DNA of 18,804 nucleotides, taken from contig JBBSNI010000065.1 of the NCBI GenBank assembly GCA_038232695.1, positions 1-18,804 of the forward strand. Direction: 5' to 3'. The notes under the pieces were generated by a model. It made no database searches. It was not told the origin of the DNA and was given only the letters and a program-made list of their open reading frames with translations. Shown here piece by piece: positions 7,586 to 15,310 of this stretch; within the stretch, counting starts at the first letter, position 1, and each line of letters starts with the position of its first letter. The position numbers and the translations under genes are program-made. The stretch is from JAJNNC01 sp038232695. GTDB taxonomy: Bacteria > Bacteroidota > Bacteroidia > Cytophagales > Cyclobacteriaceae.

Positions 7586-8370
7586 TCCAGTTCCTGTTTC
7601 AATAGTTTTCCGTTTCTTACCAATACCTCTTTGGCCAGGTTCAAATAGCTGATCGCTCCCTTGCTCTCTGCGTCGTGGGCAATCACAGGCAATCCGAAGC
7701 TGGGCGATTCGCTCAGTTTGATATTCCGGGGGATGAGCGTGTCGAAGACCATCTGCTGAAAGTGCGAGGTCACTTCTTCTACCACCTGGTTGGACAGGCG
7801 CAGGCGCACGTCGTACATGGTGAGCAAAATGCCTTCAATTTCCAGCCGTTTGTTGAGCCTCGACTGAATGATCTTGATGGTATTCAGCAGTTTGCCCAGT
7901 CCTTCCAGCGCATAATATTCACATTGCACGGGAATAATGACCGAGTCGGCGGCTGTCAGCGCGTTGATGGTGATCAATCCAAGCGATGGGGAGCAGTCTA
8001 CGATAACAAATTCGTAGTCATCTTTGATAGGGCGCAGTACATGGCGCATTTTTTCTTCCCGGTTCTCCAGGTTCACCATCTCTACTTCGGCACCTACCAG
8101 GTCAATGTGTGAGGGTAGCAGATATAGAAAATCAATGTCCGTAGTTACAATGGTTTCCCGCACGTCTACGCCATCCACCATACATTCGTATACGCTGTTC
8201 TCGATTTCTTTCGGGTTAAAACCCAGTCCGGAGGTAGAGTTTGCCTGGGGGTCGGCATCCACGACCAGGGTTTTATATTCCAACGCCGCCAGGCTGGCTG
8301 CCAGGTTGATCGCACTGGTGGTTTTCCCTACTCCTCCCTTCTGGTTAGCAATTGCGATGATCTTGCCCAT
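7582..8370 (-). CDS. parA: Chromosome-partitioning ATPase ParA
   Basis: This is a 262-residue ParA/Soj ATPase. The deviant Walker A motif is KGGVGKTT (11-18) with both signature lysines, Lys11 and Lys16. Walker A' is VVDADPQANST, and Walker B is FVIVDCSPSLG. It has no N-terminal DNA-binding extension, so it is the small chromosomal type rather than a plasmid type. ATP-bound ParA dimers coat the nucleoid, and ParB triggers hydrolysis, giving directed movement. It leads the operon parA-parB-DUF5683. The ATG at 8370 is 20 bp downstream of a good TAnnTTTG box, giving a short leader. Confidence 0.97.
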   Translation of the reverse strand: MGKIIAIANQKGGVGKTTSAINLAASLAALEYKTLVVDADPQANSTSGLGFNPKEIENSVYECMVDGVDVRETIVTTDIDFLYLLPSHIDLVGAEVEMVNLENREEKMRHVLRPIKDDYEFVIVDCSPSLGLITINALTAADSVIIPVQCEYYALEGLGKLLNTIKIIQSRLNKRLEIEGILLTMYDVRLRLSNQVVEEVTSHFQQMVFDTLIPRNIKLSESPSFGLPVIAHDAESKGAISYLNLAKEVLVRNGKLLKQELE

Positions 8371-8662
8371 TATTTATAAAGATAAATGTCAAATTTATGT
8401 ATGATTTTGATTTGTTATCAATTTTTTTCCTTTAATTTGTATTTATATAATAAATTTATTGCTTGGTAAACATATTTTTTTGCTTACAAGCTATCAACCG
8501 TTTATAGGAGCATTTCTGGACGGTAAGTGTAACAAACGATAGCAAAAAGAAATTTTATTAGCACAAAGGATTATTAAATTACCGGCAATATATTAATAAT
8601 TGTCGAATGATAACAAGGTTCTGCCTTGGTATGTATTTTTCCGAAAGTGATTTGAAAACGCC
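8371..8662. other. AT-rich divergent intergenic region, parA / GNAT gene
   Basis: These 292 bp carry no gene that I can support. The parA promoter lies at the left end. The middle (8461-8548) holds several overlapping inverted repeats: gcttg 8461-8465 with caagc 8487-8491; tttttgct 8477-8484 with agcaaaaa 8541-8548; gctatc 8490-8495 with gatagc 8538-8543; and accgt 8497-8501 with acggt 8520-8524. No clear promoter box for the + strand gene was found. Confidence 0.6.
8390..8422 (-). promoter_or_regulatory. parA operon promoter
   Basis: On the minus strand the -7 box is TAAATTTG (8390-8397), an exact TAnnTTTG. A -33 ATTG lies at 8419-8422 with 21 bases between the boxes, close to the usual 19-21. 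The predicted start site leaves a leader of roughly 15 bases before the parA ATG. Confidence 0.72.
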
Positions 8663-9856
8663 ATGCATATTCTTAAAGTAAACGATTCGCAGACCGAAGC
8701 GGCTTTTATCCGGTTTCCTGTACGCCTTTACAAAAGCAGCCCGCAGTGGGTACGTCCGCTGGATGAGGAAATTAAATATCTTTTTGATCCAAACCGGAAT
8801 CCTTTTTTTGAGAACGGAGAAGCGGAGCGCTGGATACTGACCAACTTCCGGGGTGATATGATCGGGCGTATCGCTGCTTTTTACAACAAAAAAACTCTGA
8901 CCGATACTATCTACCCTATAGGAAGCATCGGCTTTTTTGAATGCATCAACCACCAGAAAGCTGCTTTTACACTTTTTGACGTATGCCAGGAATGGTTTGC
9001 CCGCAAGGGTATACTGGCGATGAACGGTCCGCTGAACCTGTTGGAATCGACTGCCAAGTGGGGGCTTCTTACCGATGGCTTTTCTGAAGAGCCGCTCTAC
9101 GGTATGCCCTATCATCAGGATTATTACCAGCCTTTTTTTGAGCATTATGGCTTTCAAAAGATGCAAAAGCAGTTTAATTATACCGTTGATCTGCATGAAA
9201 ATGCGCTGGGAGAGCCATTCAGAGAAAAGGCGCAGCCCATTTTTTCTGATGAAAAATATCGTATTGAACCGGCCAGCAAACAGCATCCTGATACTTTCGC
9301 CAAACATCTGTGCGAAATATACAACGATGCCTGGCAAAACCTGCCTTACTTTGCCCCGATGACGCTGGAAGCAGCCAAAGGCATTACGCAAAGGTTGTTT
9401 CCGGTAATGGACGAAAAAATGGTATACTTTGCCTTTTACCAGGAGCAGCCGGTCGCTTTTTTTATCAACTTGCCGGAAATGAACCAGGTATACAAGCACA
9501 TGAATGGCAAGGTCAACCTGCTGGGTAAGTTCAAGTATATGCTCAGCGGTAAAAAACGTAAGAAGATCGTAGCCCTGATGATGGGCATCAAAAAAGCACA
9601 CCAGGGCAAGGCACTGGAAGCCGCGCTGGCTGTCACGCTGGAAGATTATATCAAATCAACCGGGGGGAAATATCAATACTTAGAGATTGCCGGCGTGAGC
9701 GAATCGGATCAGAAAATAACCCACATCGCCCAAAAGATGCATATGAAGGTCAGCAAGGTATTTCAGACATACCAGTATGCTTTCCCGGAAGAGACAGCAG
9801 ACACAGGAGAGGTGTTTGCTCAAAAGGTATTAGCCAAAATCTCTTCCCCTTCCTGA
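8663..9856 (+). CDS. GNAT-superfamily-like protein of unknown substrate
   Basis: This is a 397-residue protein resembling a Bacteroidota family of double-GNAT-fold proteins. The N-terminal half has the conserved opening FIRFPVRLYKSSPQWVRPL (15-33). It continues with FFENGEAERWIL, GRIAAF (68-73) and GSIGFFEC (87-94). The segment MNGPLNLLESTAKWGLL (120-136) with GMPYHQDYYQPFFEHYGF (147-164) is the family signature. The C-terminal half (about 200-380) looks like a second acyltransferase domain. No standard acetyl-CoA loop (R/Q-x-x-G-x-G/A) is obvious, so whether it binds acetyl-CoA is open. The ATG at 8663 is the natural start. It lies 100 bp upstream of the sugar kinase on the same strand. Confidence 0.7.
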   Translation: MHILKVNDSQTEAAFIRFPVRLYKSSPQWVRPLDEEIKYLFDPNRNPFFENGEAERWILTNFRGDMIGRIAAFYNKKTLTDTIYPIGSIGFFECINHQKAAFTLFDVCQEWFARKGILAMNGPLNLLESTAKWGLLTDGFSEEPLYGMPYHQDYYQPFFEHYGFQKMQKQFNYTVDLHENALGEPFREKAQPIFSDEKYRIEPASKQHPDTFAKHLCEIYNDAWQNLPYFAPMTLEAAKGITQRLFPVMDEKMVYFAFYQEQPVAFFINLPEMNQVYKHMNGKVNLLGKFKYMLSGKKRKKIVALMMGIKKAHQGKALEAALAVTLEDYIKSTGGKYQYLEIAGVSESDQKITHIAQKMHMKVSKVFQTYQYAFPEETADTGEVFAQKVLAKISSPS

Positions 9857-9956
9857 GCAGCACCAACAATTTAGCTTTTCCCTGTTAATTATCCGCTGAG
9901 TTCATTTACTTTGCAGCCAAGACGCAGTGTGCGTTATCACTCAATCATAGAACCTT

Positions 9957-10883
9957 ATGAGCTTACTGACGGTAGGAAGCGTGGCTTTTGACGCCATAGA
10001 AACCCCTTTTGGAAAAACAGACAAGATCATCGGCGGATCAGGATCCTATATTTCGCTGGCAGCCTCTTATTTTGCCAAAAAGGTGAACCTTGTGGCAGTG
10101 GTGGGAGAAGATTTTCCGCAGGAAGATATACAAATGTTCCAGCAGCATGGCATCCATACCGAAGGGCTGCAAATCAAGCAAGGAGAAAAATCTTTTTTCT
10201 GGTCGGGCCGCTATCACAATGACCTGAACGCCCGCGATACGCTGGTGACAGAACTCAACGTACTGGCTGATTTTGACCCCATCATCCCGGAAGCCTACCA
10301 GGACTGCCAGTACCTGATGCTGGGCAACCTGACGCCTTCCGTACAAAAAACAGTCATTCAACGCCTCAAAAAAAGGCCTAAACTTATCGTACTCGATACG
10401 ATGAACTTCTGGATGGAAGCCATGTTTATCGACGAACTCAAGGAAGTGCTGCAAATGGTAGATGTGCTGTCTGTCAACGACGAGGAAGCGCGCATACTTT
10501 CCGGCGAGTATTCGCTGGTCAAAGCAGCCCGCAAGATCATGGAAATGGGACCTAATTATCTGATCATTAAAAAAGGCGAACATGGCTCGCTGCTGTTCAG
10601 CGAAGCACAGATATTCTTTGCCCCGGCTTTGCCCCTGGAAGACGTATTTGACCCTACCGGTGCCGGCGATACGTTTGCAGGCGGATTTATCGGTCACCTG
10701 GCGCATACCGACGATATTTCTTTTGAGAATATGAAGCGGGCGGTGATCTACGGCTCGGCGATGGCTTCCTTCTGTGTAGAGAAATTCGGCACCGAAAGGC
10801 TCATCCGTCTGACCCCGCAGGAACTGGAAGAAAGAGTGCAGGAGTTTGTCAACCTGGTACAGTTTGAGATAGAATACGTCTGA
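9957..10883 (+). CDS. PfkB-family (ribokinase-like) sugar kinase
   Basis: This is a 308-residue kinase of the PfkB/ribokinase family, which phosphorylates a sugar or nucleoside with ATP in the cytoplasm. The N-terminal substrate-binding GGSGSYISLAASYF (26-39) takes the place of the first PfkB signature. The C-terminal signature is DPTGAGDTFAGGF (232-244), with the anion hole GAGD and catalytic base Asp238. The ATP-site strands LSVNDEEA and LIIKKGEHGSLLF are present. The lid region (about 80-110) is short, so it is likely a monomer or an unusual dimer, and I cannot name the substrate. The gap upstream has TTACTTTG (9906-9913), one base short of an exact TAnnTTTG. A strong terminator follows 27 bp after the stop. 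Confidence 0.85.
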   Translation: MSLLTVGSVAFDAIETPFGKTDKIIGGSGSYISLAASYFAKKVNLVAVVGEDFPQEDIQMFQQHGIHTEGLQIKQGEKSFFWSGRYHNDLNARDTLVTELNVLADFDPIIPEAYQDCQYLMLGNLTPSVQKTVIQRLKKRPKLIVLDTMNFWMEAMFIDELKEVLQMVDVLSVNDEEARILSGEYSLVKAARKIMEMGPNYLIIKKGEHGSLLFSEAQIFFAPALPLEDVFDPTGAGDTFAGGFIGHLAHTDDISFENMKRAVIYGSAMASFCVEKFGTERLIRLTPQELEERVQEFVNLVQFEIEYV

Positions 10884-10909
10884 GCAATTAGCAGGAACTA
10901 CCTCCATGC

Positions 10910-10934
10910 GGCAGCTATTTAAGCTGCCTTTTTT
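10910..10934 (+). terminator. Intrinsic terminator of the sugar-kinase gene
   Basis: A perfect 7-bp GC-rich stem, ggcagct (10910-10916) with agctgcc (10922-10928), encloses the 5-base loop attta. It is followed at once by six T residues (10929-10934). This is a textbook Rho-independent terminator, 27 bp after the kinase stop codon. Confidence 0.88.
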
Positions 10935-11075
10935 ATGTCATCATCCTTCAAAACCTAATAAGTTTTTTAGGGTTATGTATCTAAATGTTGTGGTAACGAC
11001 TTTTCGTAAGAAAAAATCCGTTTTATTTTAGGGAGTATAGAAAAATAAACATACCCAAAACCGAAAGAAGTCCCG

Positions 11076-11117
11076 CCCTTCCATTGCCCTGGGTTTAAAC
11101 CCAGGGCAATGGAAGGG
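11076..11117. repeat. Perfect 42-bp palindrome
   Basis: The two 21-base halves, 11076-11096 and 11097-11117, are exactly complementary with no spacer. The centre is cctgggtttaaacccagg and the ends are cccttcc and ggaaggg. No T-run follows. It stands alone in the gap before egtB, 83 bp from the ATG, and is unlike the other inverted repeats in the window in sequence. Confidence 0.93.
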
Positions 11118-11199
11118 GTAGGTTATTATTTCAACAGCCCCTTACCTAAACCATTGAGATAGAAATCAACAGAAGTTACCCGCCATAAATTTTAAAGTT

Positions 11200-12525
11200 A
11201 TGATAGAAGAAGCCGTTAGCAATAGTATACAAGAAAAAGACATTCCTGCGACCAGTTCGTTACGACAACGATATAAAGCCATGCGAACGCAGACTACCCG
11301 GATCTGCGATCCCCTGAAAACAGAAGACTATGTGGTGCAGCCTGTAGAGGATGTAAGCCCGCCCAAATGGCACCTGGCGCATACCACCTGGTTTTTTGAG
11401 ACTTTTATCCTGACCAAATACAAACCGGATTACCGCGTCTTTGACAAAGATTTTAACTATGTTTTCAACAGCTATTATGAAAGCATGGGCGAAAAGATGC
11501 TGCGCAACCACCGGGGCAATATGACGCGCCCCGACACAGAAGAAATCTACCGCTACCGTGCGTATGTAGACGAGCAGATGCTCGAACTCATGGAAAGCCC
11601 GCAGGGAGCCGACCCGAAAGTAGCAACATTGATAGCACTGGGCATCCACCACGAGCAGCAGCACCAGGAGTTGTTGGTCACGGATATTAAGTTTATCCTG
11701 GGCAACAATCCTTTGTTTCCTGTCTATTCGCAGTCAGAAGGAGCCAACGGGCAGGCGTTGTCTTCCTACAAACCGCATTACCTGGAAATACCGGAAGGCA
11801 TCTATACCATAGGATGCCAAGAAGACGGCTTTTGCTTTGACAATGAGAAAGGCGTACACAAAGTGTTTTTACACCCTTACCGTATCCTCAACCGCCTCGT
11901 CACTAACGAAGAATACCTGAATTTTATGGAAGATGGTGGCTACGAAAACTACGATCTGTGGCTGGCCGACGGCAGAGCCTATGTGCAGGAACACCAGATC
12001 AAAGCACCCTTCTACTGGCACCAGCGCGACGGACAGTGGTATTACTACAATATGAACGGTCTGGAACCTGTGGATAAGCACGCGCCGGTAAACCATATCA
12101 GCTATTACGAAGCGGAAGCTTTTGCCCGCTGGTCCGGCAAGCGGCTGCCTACGGAGTTTGAGTGGGAGACTGCCTGCAAAATTTCAGGTTACGATAACAT
12201 GCAGCCCCCTGCCCAGGCCAACCTGATAGAGCGCCAAGGCTTCCGGCCACTTGCCCTTCGTGAGGCACCAGCAGATGGCAAAGCCGCCCAGATGATAGGC
12301 GATGTGTGGGAGTGGACCGAAAGTGCGTATCTTCCTTATCCTTATTACCAGCGCGTAGCGGGCGCTTTGGGAGAATATAATGGCAAATTTATGGTCAACC
12401 AAATGGTGTTGCGTGGTGGCTCGTGTGCTACGCCGGCCAGCCATATCCGCCTGACGTACAGAAACTTTTTTCAACCCGATAAACGCTGGCAGTTTACCGG
12501 CATCCGCCTGGCAGAAAATATTTGA
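11200..12525 (+). CDS. egtB: Ergothioneine biosynthesis protein EgtB (sulfoxide synthase)
   Basis: This is a 441-residue non-heme iron enzyme. EgtB uses O2 to join hercynine to gamma-glutamylcysteine, or to cysteine in some types, giving a sulfoxide on the ergothioneine path. The N-terminal DinB-like domain (about 20-165) has PPKWHLAHTTWFFE (54-67) and HHEQQHQELL (150-159). By family comparison the iron ligands are His61, His151 and His155. The C-terminal FGE-sulfatase/C-type-lectin domain (about 195-441) has the hallmarks LPTEFEWETAC (316-326), GDVWEWTES (367-375) and LRGGSCATP (404-412). Length is normal. The ATG at 11200 leaves about 20 extra N-terminal residues; M28 is an alternative. The next gene, 35 bp on, is egtD, which confirms the role. 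No egtA, egtC or egtE is in view. Confidence 0.95.
   Translation: MIEEAVSNSIQEKDIPATSSLRQRYKAMRTQTTRICDPLKTEDYVVQPVEDVSPPKWHLAHTTWFFETFILTKYKPDYRVFDKDFNYVFNSYYESMGEKMLRNHRGNMTRPDTEEIYRYRAYVDEQMLELMESPQGADPKVATLIALGIHHEQQHQELLVTDIKFILGNNPLFPVYSQSEGANGQALSSYKPHYLEIPEGIYTIGCQEDGFCFDNEKGVHKVFLHPYRILNRLVTNEEYLNFMEDGGYENYDLWLADGRAYVQEHQIKAPFYWHQRDGQWYYYNMNGLEPVDKHAPVNHISYYEAEAFARWSGKRLPTEFEWETACKISGYDNMQPPAQANLIERQGFRPLALREAPADGKAAQMIGDVWEWTESAYLPYPYYQRVAGALGEYNGKFMVNQMVLRGGSCATPASHIRLTYRNFFQPDKRWQFTGIRLAENI
12069..12077 (-). other. Exact match to the DnaA box (inverted)
   Basis: TGTGGATAA on the + strand, that is TTATCCACA on the minus strand, lies inside egtB across the codons for Val-Asp-Lys. 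It is probably a chance match on its own and is listed because two other exact copies occur in the window. Confidence 0.15.
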
Positions 12526-12560
12526 AACCAAACTGTGCCATCATTTTTTAACAGTAAACA

Positions 12561-13556
12561 GTGAAAGAACAACTTACCCGGGCGGATGCCGCTGTGAAGG
12601 AAATCCCTCAGCCATTTGCTGCCGACATACTCGAAGGGCTGAGCGCCCCGCAAAAACATCTGCCTTCCAAATACCTCTACGATAAAAAGGGCGATGCAAT
12701 CTTTCAGGAAATCATGGCGATGCCTGAATATTACCTGACCCGCTCGGAATACGAAATCTTTACAAGCTGTAAAGCCGAGATGCTGAAGAAGTTCAGCCAG
12801 GGGGTCAACAGGTTTCAACTCATAGAGTTTGGTGCAGGCGATGGCACCAAAACCAAGGTACTGCTCCAACATTTTGTGTCGCAGCAGGCAGACTTCAGCT
12901 ATATTCCTATCGACATTTCTGCAAACATACTGGAAAAGCTTACCGCAGACCTGAAAGAAAACCTGCCTGCCCTGAAGGTAAACAGTATCTGCAACGACTA
13001 TTTTAAAGCCATTGAGCAACTCAACCAGGCAGCTACCCGCCAGGTGCGCAAGGTGGTACTCTTTCTGGGTGCCAACATTGGTAACTTTGACCAGGAAGAA
13101 AACCTGGTTTTTCTGCAAAAAATAGCGAAACACCTCACATCCGGCGACCAGTTGATGATCGGCTTTGACCTCAAAAAAGACCCCGCCATGATCCTGGATG
13201 CGTATTTTGACAAAGGCGGCATTACCAGAGCTTTCAAGCTGAACCTGCTGGAGAGGATCAACCGGGAACTGGATGCTGATTTTGATACGCAGCAGTTCCA
13301 ATATTTTCCTATCTATGATCCGGCCGAAGGTTCTATTCGCAGCTACCTGGTCAGCAAAACGGCGCAGGATGTACATATCAACGCACTGGATACCATTATT
13401 CATTTTGAAGCCTGGGAAGCTATCTATATGGAACGCTCACAGAAATTCAGCCTTACAGACATCGAAAACCTGGCCACACAGGCAGGCTTCAGGGTGGCAC
13501 ACAATTTTTTTGACCGAAAGCATTACTTCACTGACTCGCTTTGGGTGCTTGTTTGA
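12561..13556 (+). CDS. egtD: L-histidine N(alpha)-methyltransferase EgtD
   Basis: This is a 331-residue enzyme that trimethylates histidine with three SAM molecules to make hercynine, the substrate of EgtB. Motifs of the Methyltransf_33 family are in order: LPSKYLYDKKGDAIFQEI (34-51); PEYYLTRSE (55-63); the SAM loop EFGAGDGTKT (89-98); PIDIS (116-120); LGANIGNF (169-176); and GFDLKKDPA (201-209). The C-terminal part has HFEAWEAIYMERSQKFS (281-297), near the histidine-binding site in the family. The start is a GTG at 12561, with the next ATG too far in. It forms an operon with egtB with a 35-bp gap. Length is close to mycobacterial EgtD. Confidence 0.95.
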   Translation: MKEQLTRADAAVKEIPQPFAADILEGLSAPQKHLPSKYLYDKKGDAIFQEIMAMPEYYLTRSEYEIFTSCKAEMLKKFSQGVNRFQLIEFGAGDGTKTKVLLQHFVSQQADFSYIPIDISANILEKLTADLKENLPALKVNSICNDYFKAIEQLNQAATRQVRKVVLFLGANIGNFDQEENLVFLQKIAKHLTSGDQLMIGFDLKKDPAMILDAYFDKGGITRAFKLNLLERINRELDADFDTQQFQYFPIYDPAEGSIRSYLVSKTAQDVHINALDTIIHFEAWEAIYMERSQKFSLTDIENLATQAGFRVAHNFFDRKHYFTDSLWVLV

Positions 13557-13577
13557 ACTCCAATTTTTAGAGTTTTT
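13556..13577 (+). terminator. Weak hairpin with T-run after egtD
   Basis: aactc (13556-13560) pairs with gagtt (13570-13574) around a 9-base loop, overlapping a T-run at 13573-13577. It begins at the last base of the egtD stop codon. The 5-bp stem is weak, so termination here is only possible. Confidence 0.3.
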
Positions 13578-13863
13578 CTCTCATACCATACTTTCTGCTT
13601 ACAGCATAAGATTATAATACGTTGATGGTGGTTTAAACTTTTCTGTTAAGATTGTACCTTTTAGTACAGTTTGTACCAGATTGGTTATGTTCTACGAATG
13701 CTTTTCTTGCAAATTTTAGCAATATATTGTCTGATACATCGCCATTATGACGATGAGCGCACCCGAAAATTGTATCCTTTTTCTATTTTTGCATTCCTAA
13801 GAATATTACTTTTGAACCCTCCTATAAAAGACGCCTGGGGATCAAAGACAAAGTAACTGTAAG
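13557..13863. other. Intergenic region, egtD / MBOAT gene
   Basis: These 307 bp have no gene that I believe. A 61-codon frame opens with TTG at 13671, but its start and composition are poor. There is a direct repeat TTGTACC (13652-13658 and 13671-13677) with GTAC also at 13663-13666. The MBOAT promoter candidates are at 13784-13814. Confidence 0.5.
13784..13814 (+). promoter_or_regulatory. Candidate promoter of the MBOAT operon
   Basis: Two exact TAnnTTTG boxes stand close together: TATTTTTG (13784-13791) and TACTTTTG (13807-13814). The TTTG of the first lies 15 bases before the second, short for a -33 box. The second box is 49 bp before the ATG at 13864 and is the likelier -7 element. Confidence 0.45.
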
Positions 13864-15300
13864 ATGCTGTTCAACTCCATAGAATTTGCGATATTTTTGC
13901 CCACCGTCTTTATCTTATACTGGTTTGCAACGAATAAGAACCTGAGGGTTCAAAACTTCTTTCTTCTCATTGTCAGTTATATCTTTTATGGCTGGTGGGA
14001 CTGGCGTTTTTTGTCTCTGATCGTTTTCAGTTCTTTTGTCGACTATTTTATTGGCGTACAACTGACCAGGCAGCAAGACCCTATCCGCAGAAAGCTGTTG
14101 CTGCTTACCAGTATTGTAGTCAATCTGGGATTTCTGGGGTTTTTTAAATACTATAATTTTTTTGTAGATAGTTTTGTAGATGCCTTCACTTTCTTCGGCG
14201 GTAGCTTCAGTGCCAGTACGCTAAATATAGTTTTGCCCGTAGGTATCAGCTTTTATACCTTTCAGACGTTGAGCTACTCCATCGATGTGTACAGAAAACA
14301 ACTGGAACCTACACACGACATCATTGCTTTTTTTGCTTTTGTGAGCTTCTTTCCGCAACTGGTTGCCGGTCCTATCGAGCGCGCTACCAACTTATTACCG
14401 CAATTTTACCGCAAGAGATGCTTCGACTACGCGCAGGCAGTAGACGGAATGCGGCAGATTCTGTGGGGCTTGTTCAAGAAAATAGTGATAGCCGACAACT
14501 GCGCCCAGTATGCCAATGATATTTTTAACAATTACCCGGACTACTCCGGAAGTACGCTGTTGTTGGGAGCCGTATTTTTTGCCTTTCAGATTTACGGCGA
14601 CTTTTCGGGTTATTCGGACATTGCCATAGGCACGGCGCGGCTTTTTGGATTCGATCTGATGCGTAATTTTGCTTTTCCCTACTTTTCCCGGGACATTGCT
14701 GAGTTCTGGCGGCGCTGGCATATCTCCCTGTCTACCTGGTTCAGGGATTACCTCTATATTCCGCTGGGCGGCAGCCGGGGCGGCACCTGGATGAAAGTTA
14801 GAAACACATTTATCATTTTCGTGGTCAGCGGTTTCTGGCATGGGGCTAACTGGACATTTCTGGCCTGGGGCTTTCTGAATGCCTGTTATTTTCTGCCTTT
14901 GCTGCTTTCTAACCAAAACAGAACGCACCTGGGTACTGCGGCCGAGGGCAGATGGCTACCCAATGTCCGGGAGTTTTTCCAAATCAGTCTTACCTTTTTG
15001 CTGACCCTTGTTGCCTGGATATTCTTCAGGTCTGCTAGCATTCTGGATGCTTTTGCTTATATAGGCAATATGCTTTCTACTTCGCTCTGGGCGGTGCCGG
15101 AAGTTTTTCCAAGGAAGATCATACTGTTCATTGGATTTTTTGTGTTGATAGAGTGGATGCAAAGAGACAAACAACATGCCTTGCAGTTGGACAATGTACA
15201 GGTGCCCCGGTTTGTCCGTTGGGGATGGTACAACGCCCTTATTTTTGTCATCTTCTGGTTTGGCGGCAGCCAGCAGGAGTTTATCTATTTTCAGTTTTAA
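13864..15300 (+). CDS. MBOAT-family membrane O-acyltransferase
   Basis: This is a 478-residue multi-pass inner-membrane protein of the AlgI/PatA group. The family passes acyl groups, usually acetyl, across the membrane to polysaccharides or other envelope molecules. The N-terminal MLFNSIEFAIFLPTVFILYW is typical. Conserved blocks are PVGISFYTFQTLSYSIDVYR (125-144), FFPQLVAGPIERA (162-174), FQIYGDFSGYSDIAIG (241-256) and FWRRWHISLSTWFRDYLYIPLGG (281-303) with His286. The catalytic-site block is SGFWHGANWTFLAWG (322-336) with His326. About ten hydrophobic segments are visible. The partner gene begins 10 bp downstream and encodes a membrane-tethered SGNH-like protein, the usual companion in O-acetylation systems. 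The acyl acceptor is not known. Confidence 0.92.
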   Translation: MLFNSIEFAIFLPTVFILYWFATNKNLRVQNFFLLIVSYIFYGWWDWRFLSLIVFSSFVDYFIGVQLTRQQDPIRRKLLLLTSIVVNLGFLGFFKYYNFFVDSFVDAFTFFGGSFSASTLNIVLPVGISFYTFQTLSYSIDVYRKQLEPTHDIIAFFAFVSFFPQLVAGPIERATNLLPQFYRKRCFDYAQAVDGMRQILWGLFKKIVIADNCAQYANDIFNNYPDYSGSTLLLGAVFFAFQIYGDFSGYSDIAIGTARLFGFDLMRNFAFPYFSRDIAEFWRRWHISLSTWFRDYLYIPLGGSRGGTWMKVRNTFIIFVVSGFWHGANWTFLAWGFLNACYFLPLLLSNQNRTHLGTAAEGRWLPNVREFFQISLTFLLTLVAWIFFRSASILDAFAYIGNMLSTSLWAVPEVFPRKIILFIGFFVLIEWMQRDKQHALQLDNVQVPRFVRWGWYNALIFVIFWFGGSQQEFIYFQF

Positions 15301-15310
15301 AAAATTTGCT

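Larger units (their letters stand above)
10884..11199. other. Intergenic region, sugar kinase / egtB
   Basis: These 316 bp have no credible gene. They hold the sugar-kinase terminator at 10910-10934 and a small hairpin (ttttc-gtaa-gaaaa, about 11003-11016). An AT-rich stretch follows, then the perfect 42-bp palindrome at 11076-11117. No exact TAnnTTTG box lies before egtB on the + strand, so its promoter is not identified. Confidence 0.6.

Noticed and set aside
8579..9601. 340-codon open frame antisense to the GNAT-like gene
   Set aside because: No recognisable domain; a His/Phe/Lys-rich composition typical of an antisense shadow; the sense frame has clear family motifs.
9906..9913. TTACTTTG as a sugar-kinase promoter
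   Set aside because: It is one base short of TAnnTTTG and has no -33 TTG at the right distance; mentioned only in the gene entry.
10038..10907. 289-codon open frame antisense to the sugar kinase
   Set aside because: It is the complement of a gene with intact PfkB motifs and has no motif of its own.
12471..13403. 310-codon open frame antisense to egtD
   Set aside because: The sense strand encodes an intact EgtD; the antisense product looks random and its start lies within egtD.
13671..13856. 61-codon frame between egtD and the MBOAT gene
   Set aside because: It uses a TTG start, has no family resemblance, and overlaps the candidate MBOAT promoter.
15176..15310. N-terminal extension of the SGNH-like protein into the MBOAT gene
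   Set aside because: The extra residues are Ser/Leu/Gly-rich out-of-frame MBOAT sequence; the GTG at 15311 gives a sensible membrane anchor 10 bp after the MBOAT stop.
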